Source: Holothuria scabra (Eukaryota; Echinodermata; Holothuroidea; Aspidochirotida; Holothuriidae). From it: a stretch of 64,000 nucleotides of DNA. The position numbers and the translations under genes are program-made. The notes under the pieces are model-generated. The model had not been told where the DNA came from. It ran no database searches and worked only from the letters and a program-made list of their open reading frames with translations. The stretch is from the NCBI GenBank assembly GCA_037179385.1, contig CM074185.1, positions 10,251,922 to 10,315,921 of the forward strand. Direction: 5' to 3'. Shown here piece by piece: positions 48,650-56,284 of this stretch. Numbering within the stretch: position 1 is the first letter of the stretch; each line of letters begins with the position of its first letter.

Positions 48650-48760
48650 TACAAGTCTGGAAAAATTAATGCTAGTTTGGGAATCCTTAGAAGTCGCAAT
48701 TTTTCAATTTTTTAATACCACCTGAGCCAACTACCGTGGCGTTCCGTTTAGATTTATCAT
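48650..48760 (+). repeat. GGTGGCGCTC dispersed repeat, diverged copy
   Basis: Left part GTCTGGAAAAATTAATGCTA, centre CTTAGAAGTCGCAATTTTTC, right part GAGCCAACTACCGTGGCGTT, then CCGTTTAGATT. A left-part-only copy follows at 49095-49145 (TTGGAAAGTGCCACTTTCGG, then CTACCTGAGGAGTTGCGATT). Confidence 0.5.
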
Positions 48761-50709
48761 GCAGTGATTGCATATTTTTTGCAGAGAATCCTCTGCCCAT
48801 AACCTACAGCCAAGCTCAGTGTTGATGTTTTTAACTTTATGGTTTTGAAAATGCAATTAGATTAATATGAGCAATTCTTTTCTAAACTATTTCACCCGCT
48901 ACAAGTATATTTTTTCATCAAATCCAATTTTAAAAGTGAGAAAAGCATTTATAAAGTAAAAAGATGGCTAAGGCTTTCCTCGATATAGTTTCGTCTCACT
49001 AATTTTCTTCTTTTTTCAAGTTAAAATCAATATTTCACCACAAGCGGTACTCCTTATAAGTTTTCGCACAAGGGGAGGGCGGAGCTTACACAAGCTTGGA
49101 AAGTGCCACTTTCGGCTACCTGAGGAGTTGCGATTTTTGTTTTTTTTTTTTTTCAAAATCGGCGCCGAGAGCTTCTCAACCTTTGATTTGTTTTAAAAGG
49201 TAAACATCTCTGTAAAAGGGGTTTCAATATTCGGCGCGCAAGGCCAGCAGAAAATTTTTCTTTTAAAAGATATATTTAAAAATATGCTTTACATGTGGGC
49301 GCATTTGGATTTTTATGAAAGAAAATTTGGGAAAATCGTAAAGCAGTTGTCCTGTGTTTCCGGCACTTGATTATCAGGAGTCACATATGTAGGCCTCAAC
49401 CAAATTTCCGAATTATTTATACCTCAGAGCAAGGGAGCAATCGCCTCCGTTTACCCCTTCCGGTAGCTACGCCTCTGATTGTGTCGCTCTCAAATTTGCA
49501 TGGATAAATCGTTCAACGTAAACGACACCTTGATAAGCTACGCAATTGCACGAAGCCAAATAGCAGCTCCTTGATTTTTGGAGTTGCAGTTTTGTACTAT
49601 ATAGATTTAGTCGATCAAAATGTAGCCCACGAATGTGGCGTCACTAGCGCGGTGAAGAGTAAGCATGCCGGTGGGTTTCGCGAGCATTTCTGACCTGCGG
49701 AAAATTAGGCTGGTGGTGTTCGGGGGGCAAAAAAGCATTTGTGTATATATGTAATAAATCTTTGTGGCATTTTTTCTTTTTCAATATTCGCATTCAGGTA
49801 TACACAACCACAGACAGTTGGACTCATGAGCACCTTTCGGAGGCTTGAGTCTTCAAAGCCCCCCCCCCCCCGCTTAAAATCGAGCCTGAATCACACACGG
49901 AATGTTACGACTAAAATTTCCACATTGCTCAGCATAAGTACCTCAATATCCCCAAACATGACTCTTTTGATTGTTTAATAGTTAGCTACAATGTCGTTAG
50001 CAGATAAAGCCTGTTTAAGTTCGCAACCACTTGATCATACGCGTTATCTCCATTGTTTTTGTTCTTTCTGGTGACGATTCTGAAGGGGTCTAGGGCTTGT
50101 CGTTTCTACTAAGTTCTAAATTTCGAAATATTTCCTCATCTGACTCAAAGATTTTCATGTACCTGATTTATTTTACTCATTTACGTTTAATGGCAAGAAA
50201 AACACATGTTTGTGTTTTCGAAATCTATAATAATTTCAGAAAGCAACTTTGGAGCATTTTAAAACAGATAGCTACACTCTAAAAATAGTTCAAAGTGCTT
50301 CACATGGGCAAATTATTTCCCATCAAATGGGAAAAAATCCAACCATTTTTGATGGGTAAATTAAGGTTGGGTAAAATCCAATTGGTAAAGGTCGTTGGGA
50401 AAATTTCAAAGTAAACAACATTTGGGTGAAATGTAATTGACCAATGAGATGATTGGCACAAGATAAGTTAGATTTTATAGATAATTATTGTAACGAAACT
50501 GGTCAATTAAGAACTCATGGTTGAATAAGATTGGATCTGGTAAATTAAAAGTTATCGGTATAATATCAGTAAAAATCTGGACAAAACTTCTTAATATATA
50601 AAGTTTTCATTACTATGTAATCAATGGGAAAAGAAATACAAAAAGCACGATTGCGATTCAAACTTCAAATTACAAACTTCACTGTTTCAAAACTATGTGC
50701 AGGGTCACC

Positions 50710-50765
50710 CGTTCACGGCCTTCTGGCTAAGATCATGTTTAGTGTCTGTTCTTTTCATCCAATTA
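50710..50765 (+). ncRNA. U2 snRNA 5'-domain-like segment, unit 1 (pseudogene-like)
   Basis: GGCCTTCTGGCTAAGATCAT, then GTTTAGTGTCTGTTCTTTTC, aligns with the invariant U2 start GGCCTTTTGGCTAAGATCAA then GTGTAGTATCTGTTCTTATC. The GCTAAGATCA core and CTGTTCTT are kept; the branch-point pairing GTAGTA has become TTAGTG. The rest of U2 (Sm site, 3' stem-loops) is not recognisable downstream, so this is not a functional U2 gene. Confidence 0.6.
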
Positions 50766-50934
50766 TGAATGGAGCCATACATGACCGACCAATGATGTAC
50801 ATGGTCTGAGGGCCGTGAGCTTGGTCAAATGTTGTACTTTAGAGAGCGTATAGCTCCTTCGGGAAGTAGTTTAAAGTTTGGTTTCACTGAACAGCTCTTT
50901 GTCAGAGAGTCGGGAGGACTATAGCAAAAGCAGC

Positions 50935-50998
50935 GCTTCGATCGTTTTTCGGCCTTTTTGCTAAGATCATTTGTAGTACCCCTTCTTTTCATCCAATT
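50935..50998 (+). ncRNA. U2 snRNA 5'-domain-like segment, unit 2 (pseudogene-like)
   Basis: GCGCTTCGATCGTTTTTCGG, then CCTTTTTGCTAAGATCATTT and GTAGTACCCCTTCTTTTC, aligns with U2 ATCGCTTCTCGGCCTTTTGG, CTAAGATCAAGTGTAGTATC and TGTTCTT. This copy keeps the GTAGTA branch-site-pairing hexamer. It lies 233 bp after unit 1 in the same orientation. No Sm site follows. Confidence 0.6.
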
Positions 50999-51637
50999 CA
51001 AAATGGAGCCATACACGACAGACCAATCACGTTAATGGTCTGAGAGCCGTGGGGTTGGTCGAGTGTTGTCCTTTAGTGAACGTATTGCTTCTTCGAGAAG
51101 CAGTTTAAAGTTTGGTTTCGCCGAACGGCCCTTTGCCGGAGTGTCGGGAGGAGTTTAGAAAAAAAAAGGTCAAGGGTTCCGCCGAACGGATCTTTGTCAG
51201 AGAGTCAAGAGAACTTCAGAAAACGGTCACGGGTTTCTCCAACCTCTCTTGTAGTACAAGCGGTGCAGGTTAAAGGTTTCTTTTTAAAATTGCTAAAACC
51301 ATATGATTATAATAGCTAATTATATGAAAATCCAATAAACACCGATTTGGTTTTGTGAAATTGTTTTGTAATATCTTTTGCCCAACTAACGGCTTAAAGG
51401 CTTAACCAACTAAGTGGGCAGTTTTTACTCAATTTCGGCTACGTGGCGTACGGAACCAACGGCTAGATATTTTTTGCCCAGGTTGGTTAACCACTTTTAG
51501 ACTGTTCCATTACATAATTTAACCTAACATCAATTTACATCCATCTTTTTCGTCTATACATTTAGACAAGAAGGAATATATGGAACGTTTATGTTGAGTA
51601 TTTCCTGAAGATTCTTATTTTATTGTTCTCCCAATAC

Positions 51638-51916
51638 CTGATTCTTGATAAGGTCGAAGAGATATCCCGTTGTAATATTTGTCTTGGCCAAAATGGATAT
51701 TTCTTGCAACAAATTCTAGTTTTCGATCAATGAAATGTAGATATTCTTTTGCCTTATTTTTATGTGAGGAGCCACTCCAGAAAAAAGCATCGTCATCAAG
51801 AGCAAGAGAGTCAATGTTCACCCCAGGTACACGTTTCAAAACCTGTCTACCGGAGCCATCAAACTTTACTCTTTCCAGTGTGTTCTGAGCGCTATTAATC
51901 CAGTACAAAACTCTTT
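51638..51916 (-). CDS. Split receptor gene, 3' half, third exon: last YWTD propeller blades
   Basis: Acceptor tgttgattttag, donor GTATTG (51637); phase 1 at both ends, 279 nt. It encodes RVLYWINSAQNTLERVKFDG, a class B blade with YWIN, then a diverged blade VNIDSLALDDDAFFWSGSSH, then a closing strand with HFIDRKLEFVARNIHFG and GISLRPYQES. Adding the three - strand propeller exons to the + strand exon 4 gives about 260 residues, the usual size of one complete six-bladed YWTD propeller. The reading frame continues a few codons past the donor and then stops, as expected for intron read-through. Confidence 0.82.
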
Positions 51917-52386
51917 CTAAAATCAACACATAAGGGAAATAATATTGAAGAAAATATCATGAAAATCTTTAATCATCATGGGCATGCTGAAGTGATGTCA
52001 TTTTGAAATAGTATAAAAACATACTTCGAGGCATGATGAAATGATTTTGGAATTGTTTGAAAACTTTTACAGCCATAATATACATCCCATCAAGTAACCA
52101 CGAAACAAATTACAATATTACTACAAACTTTGGATTACCAGGTGAATTTCATTTCTACCTCAATTTATCCACAACCGTTTTTAGAATTACAACATTAATG
52201 GAAACCTTTGCATCATCCTGATTACGAGCAGATGCCTGCTCTAGGTATCACTTAAAAATGATGAATATAGTACAACGGAACTTTAAACTGTTCTGTAATC
52301 TATTTTTGGCTACTTTATTGATTGTAACTTATTGAAATAGGTTATAGGCTGTGTAGTAGGGAAACGAAATACTAACATAACATTAC
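51917..52386 (-). other. Intron between the second and third propeller exons of the 3' half
   Basis: 470 bp of AT-rich sequence, no repeat recognised. Confidence 0.65.
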
Positions 52387-52514
52387 CTTTTAAGTCAATA
52401 GCAAGGGAACGAGGTGAGAAAAGTTCAGAGTGTACAAGAACTAAACGATTCTGGCCGTCTCCTTCAGCTCGTTCTATTTTTGGATTGGTTCCCAAGTCCG
52501 TAAAGTAGATGTAT
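52387..52514 (-). CDS. Split receptor gene, 3' half, second exon: YWTD propeller blade
   Basis: The - strand exon follows acceptor agtttctttcag and ends at donor GTAATG (52386). Entry phase 2, exit phase 1, 128 nt. It encodes YIYFTDLGTNPKIERAEGDG, then LVLVHSELFSPRSLAIDLK. YFTD takes the YWTD position and RSLAIDL begins the next blade. The split Gly codon joins it to the preceding exon (YEG-YIYFTD), which is the normal layout of a class B repeat. Too short to appear as a long ORF, it was found by extending from flanking exons and checking splice sites. Confidence 0.8.
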
Positions 52515-53553
52515 CTGAAAGAAACTTAACTGGGTAGAAGATTGCGCATTTGGGGCAATTTGGGTTATGGTACAACACGAAACCGTCGCAACACCTTGGT
52601 AACATAGCCAATGCAGTGGCGCTTTAGAAAAGGAATGAATTTGGTAAAGTTGAAAATAAAAAAGCTTTATCCTAAAAACAGGCAGGACATCACACGACTT
52701 AAACTGTGTAGGGAGGTGCTCCTGAAACAGAAAAGGTCTATAGCCAAATAACCTCTCCTGAGTGTTCGGAGAAACATTATTAACTTTATGTAAAACAGAC
52801 TACCCAATTTCCTTTTTTGATAAAATAATTTGCCAAATACTTTGAAACCTTATCACTGATACATTTCTTGGGCATACAAAGAAGGGTTCTTCACCTAATC
52901 GGAAGCCAGTGAAATTAATTAACCCTTTACCGTTGTTTGGGTCCTTTTGGACCCATGCAGAGAGCTCGGCTGTCAAACATCTTTACTGTTTCACGCGGAG
53001 CTCGAAACTGCCAGTAGCTACCCGAAAATTCGCCACAACAACGAGAGAGACAATAATTTAAGGTCACGGGGTCAATGGCCTACGGAAGCCCATGCGGGTC
53101 GGGCTGCGTCCGCTTTTCCGCCCACTCCCGAGGCCCGCAAATATGCCCCGATCGGAGCACAACGGTAAAGGGTTAAGACATACAGCGACACTACCCAACT
53201 TGTTCTTTGCAGCAAATATGTAATTATTTCGAAAGGTCACACTTGTTTAGTACCTATGGCAATGAAAAACGTCTCTCCGTCTGCTTATATGAAATAAAAT
53301 GGAAGCCTTTCACTCTCAAACTTTAAGTTGAAATGATTAACGAAAAAACATTAATGCGATGATGTTTTTTCCGCATATACCAGTATACCGAAAACTTCGA
53401 CCAAGGGGATGCTTTGGACTCTGTAGGGGAATCTTGCAAAAAGTGAATTGGTCAACGAAAATAATTGATACTTTTTAGTGATAACATGGAATAACCGTTT
53501 TTATCGCATTTGATGTGCTTCATCCATAAACGATATATAACAATAGCATGTAC
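52515..53553 (-). other. Intron between the first and second propeller exons of the 3' half
   Basis: Holds the GC-rich TTAA-flanked MITE at 52919-53176. Nothing else recognised. Confidence 0.65.
52919..53176. mobile_element. piggyBac-type MITE with perfect 18-bp terminal inverted repeats
   Basis: Starts TTAACCCTTTACCGTTGT and ends with the exact reverse complement ACAACGGTAAAGGGTTAA. The outer TTAA on each side fits a piggyBac target duplication, and the CCC start of the terminal repeat is typical of that superfamily. Total 258 bp, clearly more GC-rich than the intron around it. It contains an open frame of 73 codons (52947-53168) that looks incidental. Perfect ends suggest a recent insertion. 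Confidence 0.85.
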
Positions 53554-53716
53554 CCTTCGTAAGGTTCTGTAACAATCGAATCAGGCTTTTCAAGGTCCGT
53601 CTCAATCAGGGTATTTCGATAATCTCCATCCAAATTGGATACTGAAATAGTTCCAAGCTCAGCGTCTGTCCAGTACAAAACCCTGGAGTGAACATCGATT
53701 CGAAGACCTCGTGGTA
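53554..53716 (-). CDS. Split receptor gene, 3' half, first exon: YWTD propeller blade
   Basis: Reading the - strand, the exon follows acceptor ctcgttcttag and ends at donor GTACAT (53553). Entry phase 1, exit phase 2, 163 nt. It encodes VPRGLRIDVHSRVLYWTDAE, then GTISVSNLDGDYRNTLIE and KPDSIVTEPYEG. The LYWTDA motif is a textbook LDLR class B repeat. It starts in the middle of a blade, so at least one upstream exon is required. None is visible on the - strand between 53717 and 64000, which is filled with transposons. The + strand exon ending at 11697 fits both the phase and the missing blade half. The intron to the next - strand exon is about 1 kb and contains a TTAA-flanked MITE. Confidence 0.82.
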
Positions 53717-54639
53717 CTAAGAACGAGAAATGAAAGGAACATTGTATTCAATAACTCAACCCCTGTCAGTTTTTAAAATAAAACAGATGACGATAATTAT
53801 TTTTGATAACGAAATAGGTAGACCTGCAGGAGCTAGTTACAGGACGGCAGAGAACCACCCCTATAACAGGTACACTTAAGAGTCTTAGAAATTTCTGCTC
53901 AATATTAATAAAGCTGTATAATATTAGGGGAGAAATATGCACAAGCAACAAGTCCGCGGAAGAACTTTCATGATGGGGTGAACCGAGGAATACCATCGAT
54001 GCCATGCGATAACCAGTTTAAGCCAATAATGGGGTGTGATATCTAGAGCCTGGCCTATCAGTGTTGGTCGTAGGTGTTTTCATTCGTGCTTAACGGGGAA
54101 AATTTTGTTCGTTTCTGTAAACTTTTCCTCTCCTTTGCAGTTCAGTGACATAATGCATAATGAGACGCCAAAAAATGAAAATAACAAGGCTTTTGTCACA
54201 ATAAAACATCTCCATCGTTACAAGAGAATGCAGGCATAGAAGTCGAGTACTTTACAAAGGACGAGCGGGCTATAATGATCCAGGCATTTTCTGATAAAGT
54301 ATGACTTTGAAAGGATCCAGTAGAAAATCTTTTTGAATGCACAACTTTCAGAAAAGGAACAATAGCAAAAACCTTACAGCAGGACTTTGAATGAAAACGA
54401 AATCACACCTAGCTCTCCACGGTCGATAAATTATAGTATTTTTACTGAGAAAGATTTTCTTTAAAGAGAAAAAACTCATTTCGATTAAAGGGCGCCTAAG
54501 ACGAAAATATATGAGCCTATATAGTAGGTCAAAGTGGTTAGATGGAAGTGAGAATGTGTAGGTCGAAATCGTTGTAGTTAATCATCTAGGCCCATCTTGG
54601 ATAGATAATGGATCGATTTTATTCGTTATGTATTTTATT
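53717..54639. other. Unassigned segment beside the inferred rearrangement
   Basis: Directly upstream of the first exon of the 3' half-gene. If the gene were intact, the propeller's first exon and the CUB exons would lie this way on the - strand. I see no such exon. AT-rich, no repeat recognised up to the MITE end at 54640. Confidence 0.5.
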
Positions 54640-54700
54640 TTATTTTTTCGCCCTTTGTACAGGCAGATATAACAATTTCCCCTTAAGGTGGGAATGAGCC
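54640..54700 (-). mobile_element. Solo end of the TA-flanked MITE family
   Basis: TTATTTTTTCGCCCTTTGTA, then CAGATATAACAATTTCCCCT and TAAGGTGGGAATGAGCC, is the reverse complement of the left end of the elements at 54991 and 59160. It abuts (TA)n at 54702. Only about 60 bp of the element remain. Confidence 0.7.
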
Positions 54701-54818
54701 TTATATATATATATATATATATAAATAAATCCTCTTTAAGTATAAGGCAATGCCTATGTTTGAGGAAAAAATGGCCTAAGGTCTTCATGAGACTTTTCAA
54801 TACCGCACTGGTTCACTT

Positions 54819-54823
<5 letters not shown>

Positions 54824-54913
<90 letters not shown>

Positions 54914-54944
54914 ATATATATGTGCGTTATATATATATATGTAC

Positions 54945-54980
<36 letters not shown>
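54824..54980. repeat. Long (TA)n array
   Basis: Mostly pure TA with a few interruptions (TATTTATA, GTGCG, GTAC), directly left of the MITE at 54991. Similar arrays lie at 54702-54723, 55347-55370, 55922-56022, 56190-56278, 58797-58890, 59132-59158, 59514-59607 and 60037-60116. Tyr-Ile repeat open frames in all of them are artefacts. Confidence 0.9.
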
Positions 54981-54990
<10 letters not shown>

Positions 54991-55342
54991 CGCTAATTCC
55001 CCCCTTAGGGGGAAATTGTTATATCTCCGCGTACATAGGGCGAAAAAATAACAATGAAATACATAAGAAAAAGTGTTCGCCCTAACGTCTAAAAATATAA
55101 ACAACGTTATTTCAATGGCCAGCCATCCGTTCGTCTTAAGAGCTAGGTGTCCGTAAATTTGACAACTGTGAAGTAATTGTATCTACTTTTTAAATCTAGG
55201 AGGGCGCCTTTGTCCGTTAACGTATTCCTATAGAAAAAGTGTGTAGAAACGTTTCGGCGAAACTTATATTTCGCCCCCCAAAATTTTTCCCCTTAGGGTC
55301 GACTTTTCAACAACAACTTTCCCCCTAAGTGCGGAATTAGTG
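54991..55342 (+). mobile_element. TA-flanked 352-bp MITE, copy 1
   Basis: The left end CGCTAATTCCCCCCTTAGGG, then GGAAATTGTT, pairs with the right end CCCCCTAAGTGCGGAATTAG, whose complement reads CTAATTCCGCACTTAGGGGG. This gives terminal inverted repeats of about 27 bp. Both sides are (TA)n. Near identical to the copy at 59160. A TA target and terminal repeats suggest a Tc1/mariner-type non-autonomous element. No open frame of note. Confidence 0.8.
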
Positions 55343-55375
55343 AAATGTATATATATATATATATATATACATAAA

Positions 55376-55554
55376 TGAAATTTGTAAAGCTGGAAAATTT
55401 GGCTGAGGTGAAAAAACGATGTTGACTCCACCGGAATTCGAACTCGGGACCTCCCGCTTTCTAGTGCGGACGCTCTAACCACTGAGCCATGAAGCCAAGT
55501 TGGTTCGGCCTTTGTTCAAATAACAGATGAGGCAACTCGCATTTTACCTCCTGA
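55376..55554 (-). mobile_element. tRNA-like SINE unit, copy 1
   Basis: The - strand positions 55497-55423 fold as a tRNA-like unit: GGCTTCATGGCTCAGTGGTT then AGAGC (box A), anticodon stem TCCGC / GCGGG with an 8-base loop ACTAGAAA, and box B GAGTTCGAATTCC. The terminal stem GGCTTC pairs with GGAGTC. The 8-base loop and the repetition argue against a working tRNA. The flanks (GCAACTC, CCAACTT, CCAAATTTTCCAGCTTTAC) repeat 369 bp downstream. Confidence 0.65.
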
Positions 55555-55744
55555 GCAGGCGCCTAATTTTTTGGAACAGCACTAGTTCTCGTTTGACACA
55601 AGCCCAACCAGAGATCAAAGTTGATGTTATCCAGCTGAACACAACTGTGTACTCGCCAGCGGATCTCCGAAGAGATACAGAAACCCGTGGAAGCAGAGAT
55701 GAGGTGAAAATAACGCTGACGACAACTGCGTGGAATATATAAAT

Positions 55745-55922
55745 CAAATTGGTAAAGCTGGAAAATTTGGCTGAGGTGAAAAAACGATGTTGTCTCCACC
55801 GGGATTCGAACTCGGGACCTCCCGCTTTCTAGTGCGGACGCTCTAACCACTGAGCCATGAAGCCAAGTTGGTTTGGCCTTTGTTCAAATAGCAGATGAAG
55901 CAACTCGCAATTCACCTCCTGA
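55745..55922 (-). mobile_element. tRNA-like SINE unit, copy 2
   Basis: Near-identical direct repeat of 55376-55554, with the tRNA-like part at 55864-55792 on the - strand (box B GAGTTCGAATCCC here is closer to consensus). The 190 bp between the copies (55555-55744) has no recognised content. Followed immediately by (TA)n. Confidence 0.65.
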
Positions 55923-56029
55923 TTTATATATATATATATATAACGCTTATATATATTATATATATATCTATATATATATTCATATATATATATATATAGA
56001 TATAGATATATATATATATATATTCTTTG

Positions 56030-56072
56030 ACCTAGTACTGATAAAGAGGTAGAATTCCTCGAAAGCTCTACT
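56030..56072 (+). ncRNA. Hammerhead-ribozyme-like motif upstream of the Penelope-like element
   Basis: CTGATAA (56038-56044), then stem GAGG / CCTC (56046-56049 / 56057-56060) around loop TAGAATT, then GAAA (56061-56064). This is the order CUGANGA - helix II - GAAA of the hammerhead core, with G8 replaced by A and one extra A before helix II. Penelope-like elements are known to carry type I hammerheads in their terminal repeats. The substitution suggests it is degenerate. Helices I and III were not established. Confidence 0.4.
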
Positions 56073-56190
56073 TCAAACCATTTGGCTGTTTAATTTATCT
56101 AATATCTAGCCTTCCGCTACTTGTAACTCCTCGGAGATCCAGCCCTGCAATTCTGTAGCACCGTAATTTCACAGTTTCTCCGTTATGTTA

Positions 56191-56281
<91 letters not shown>

Positions 56282-56284
56282 CCC

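Larger units (their letters stand above)
50283..51516. mobile_element. 1.2-kb non-autonomous element with inverted ends and U2-like repeats
   Basis: The left end CTCTAAAAATAGTTC...ATGGGCAAATTATTT mirrors the right end, whose reverse complement begins GTCTAAAAGTGGTTAACC and continues CTGGGCAAAAAATAT, giving imperfect inverted termini of about 40 bp. Inside are two direct units of about 233 bp (about 50710-50942 and 50943-51175). Each begins with a segment resembling the 5' end of U2 snRNA and continues with GGAGCCATAC, GACC(A/C)A, GGTCTGAG-GCCGTG, TTAAAGTTTGGTTTC and GTCGGGAGGA. No transposase frame. It lies in the intron before the HYR exon. Confidence 0.6.
42791..51637 (-). other. Intron between propeller and HYR exons
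   Basis: An 8.8 kb interval with poly-C runs (43491-43527), a (TTTG)n microsatellite, a purine-rich stretch (45546-45640), GGTGGCGCTC repeats, a SINE, a LINE 3' fragment and the U2-like inverted-repeat element. I recognised no further extracellular-domain exon on the - strand. Phase 1-1 modules could be hidden in it. Confidence 0.5.

Noticed and set aside
52947..53168. 73-codon frame
   Set aside because: Lies wholly within the 258-bp TTAA MITE; no transposase similarity.
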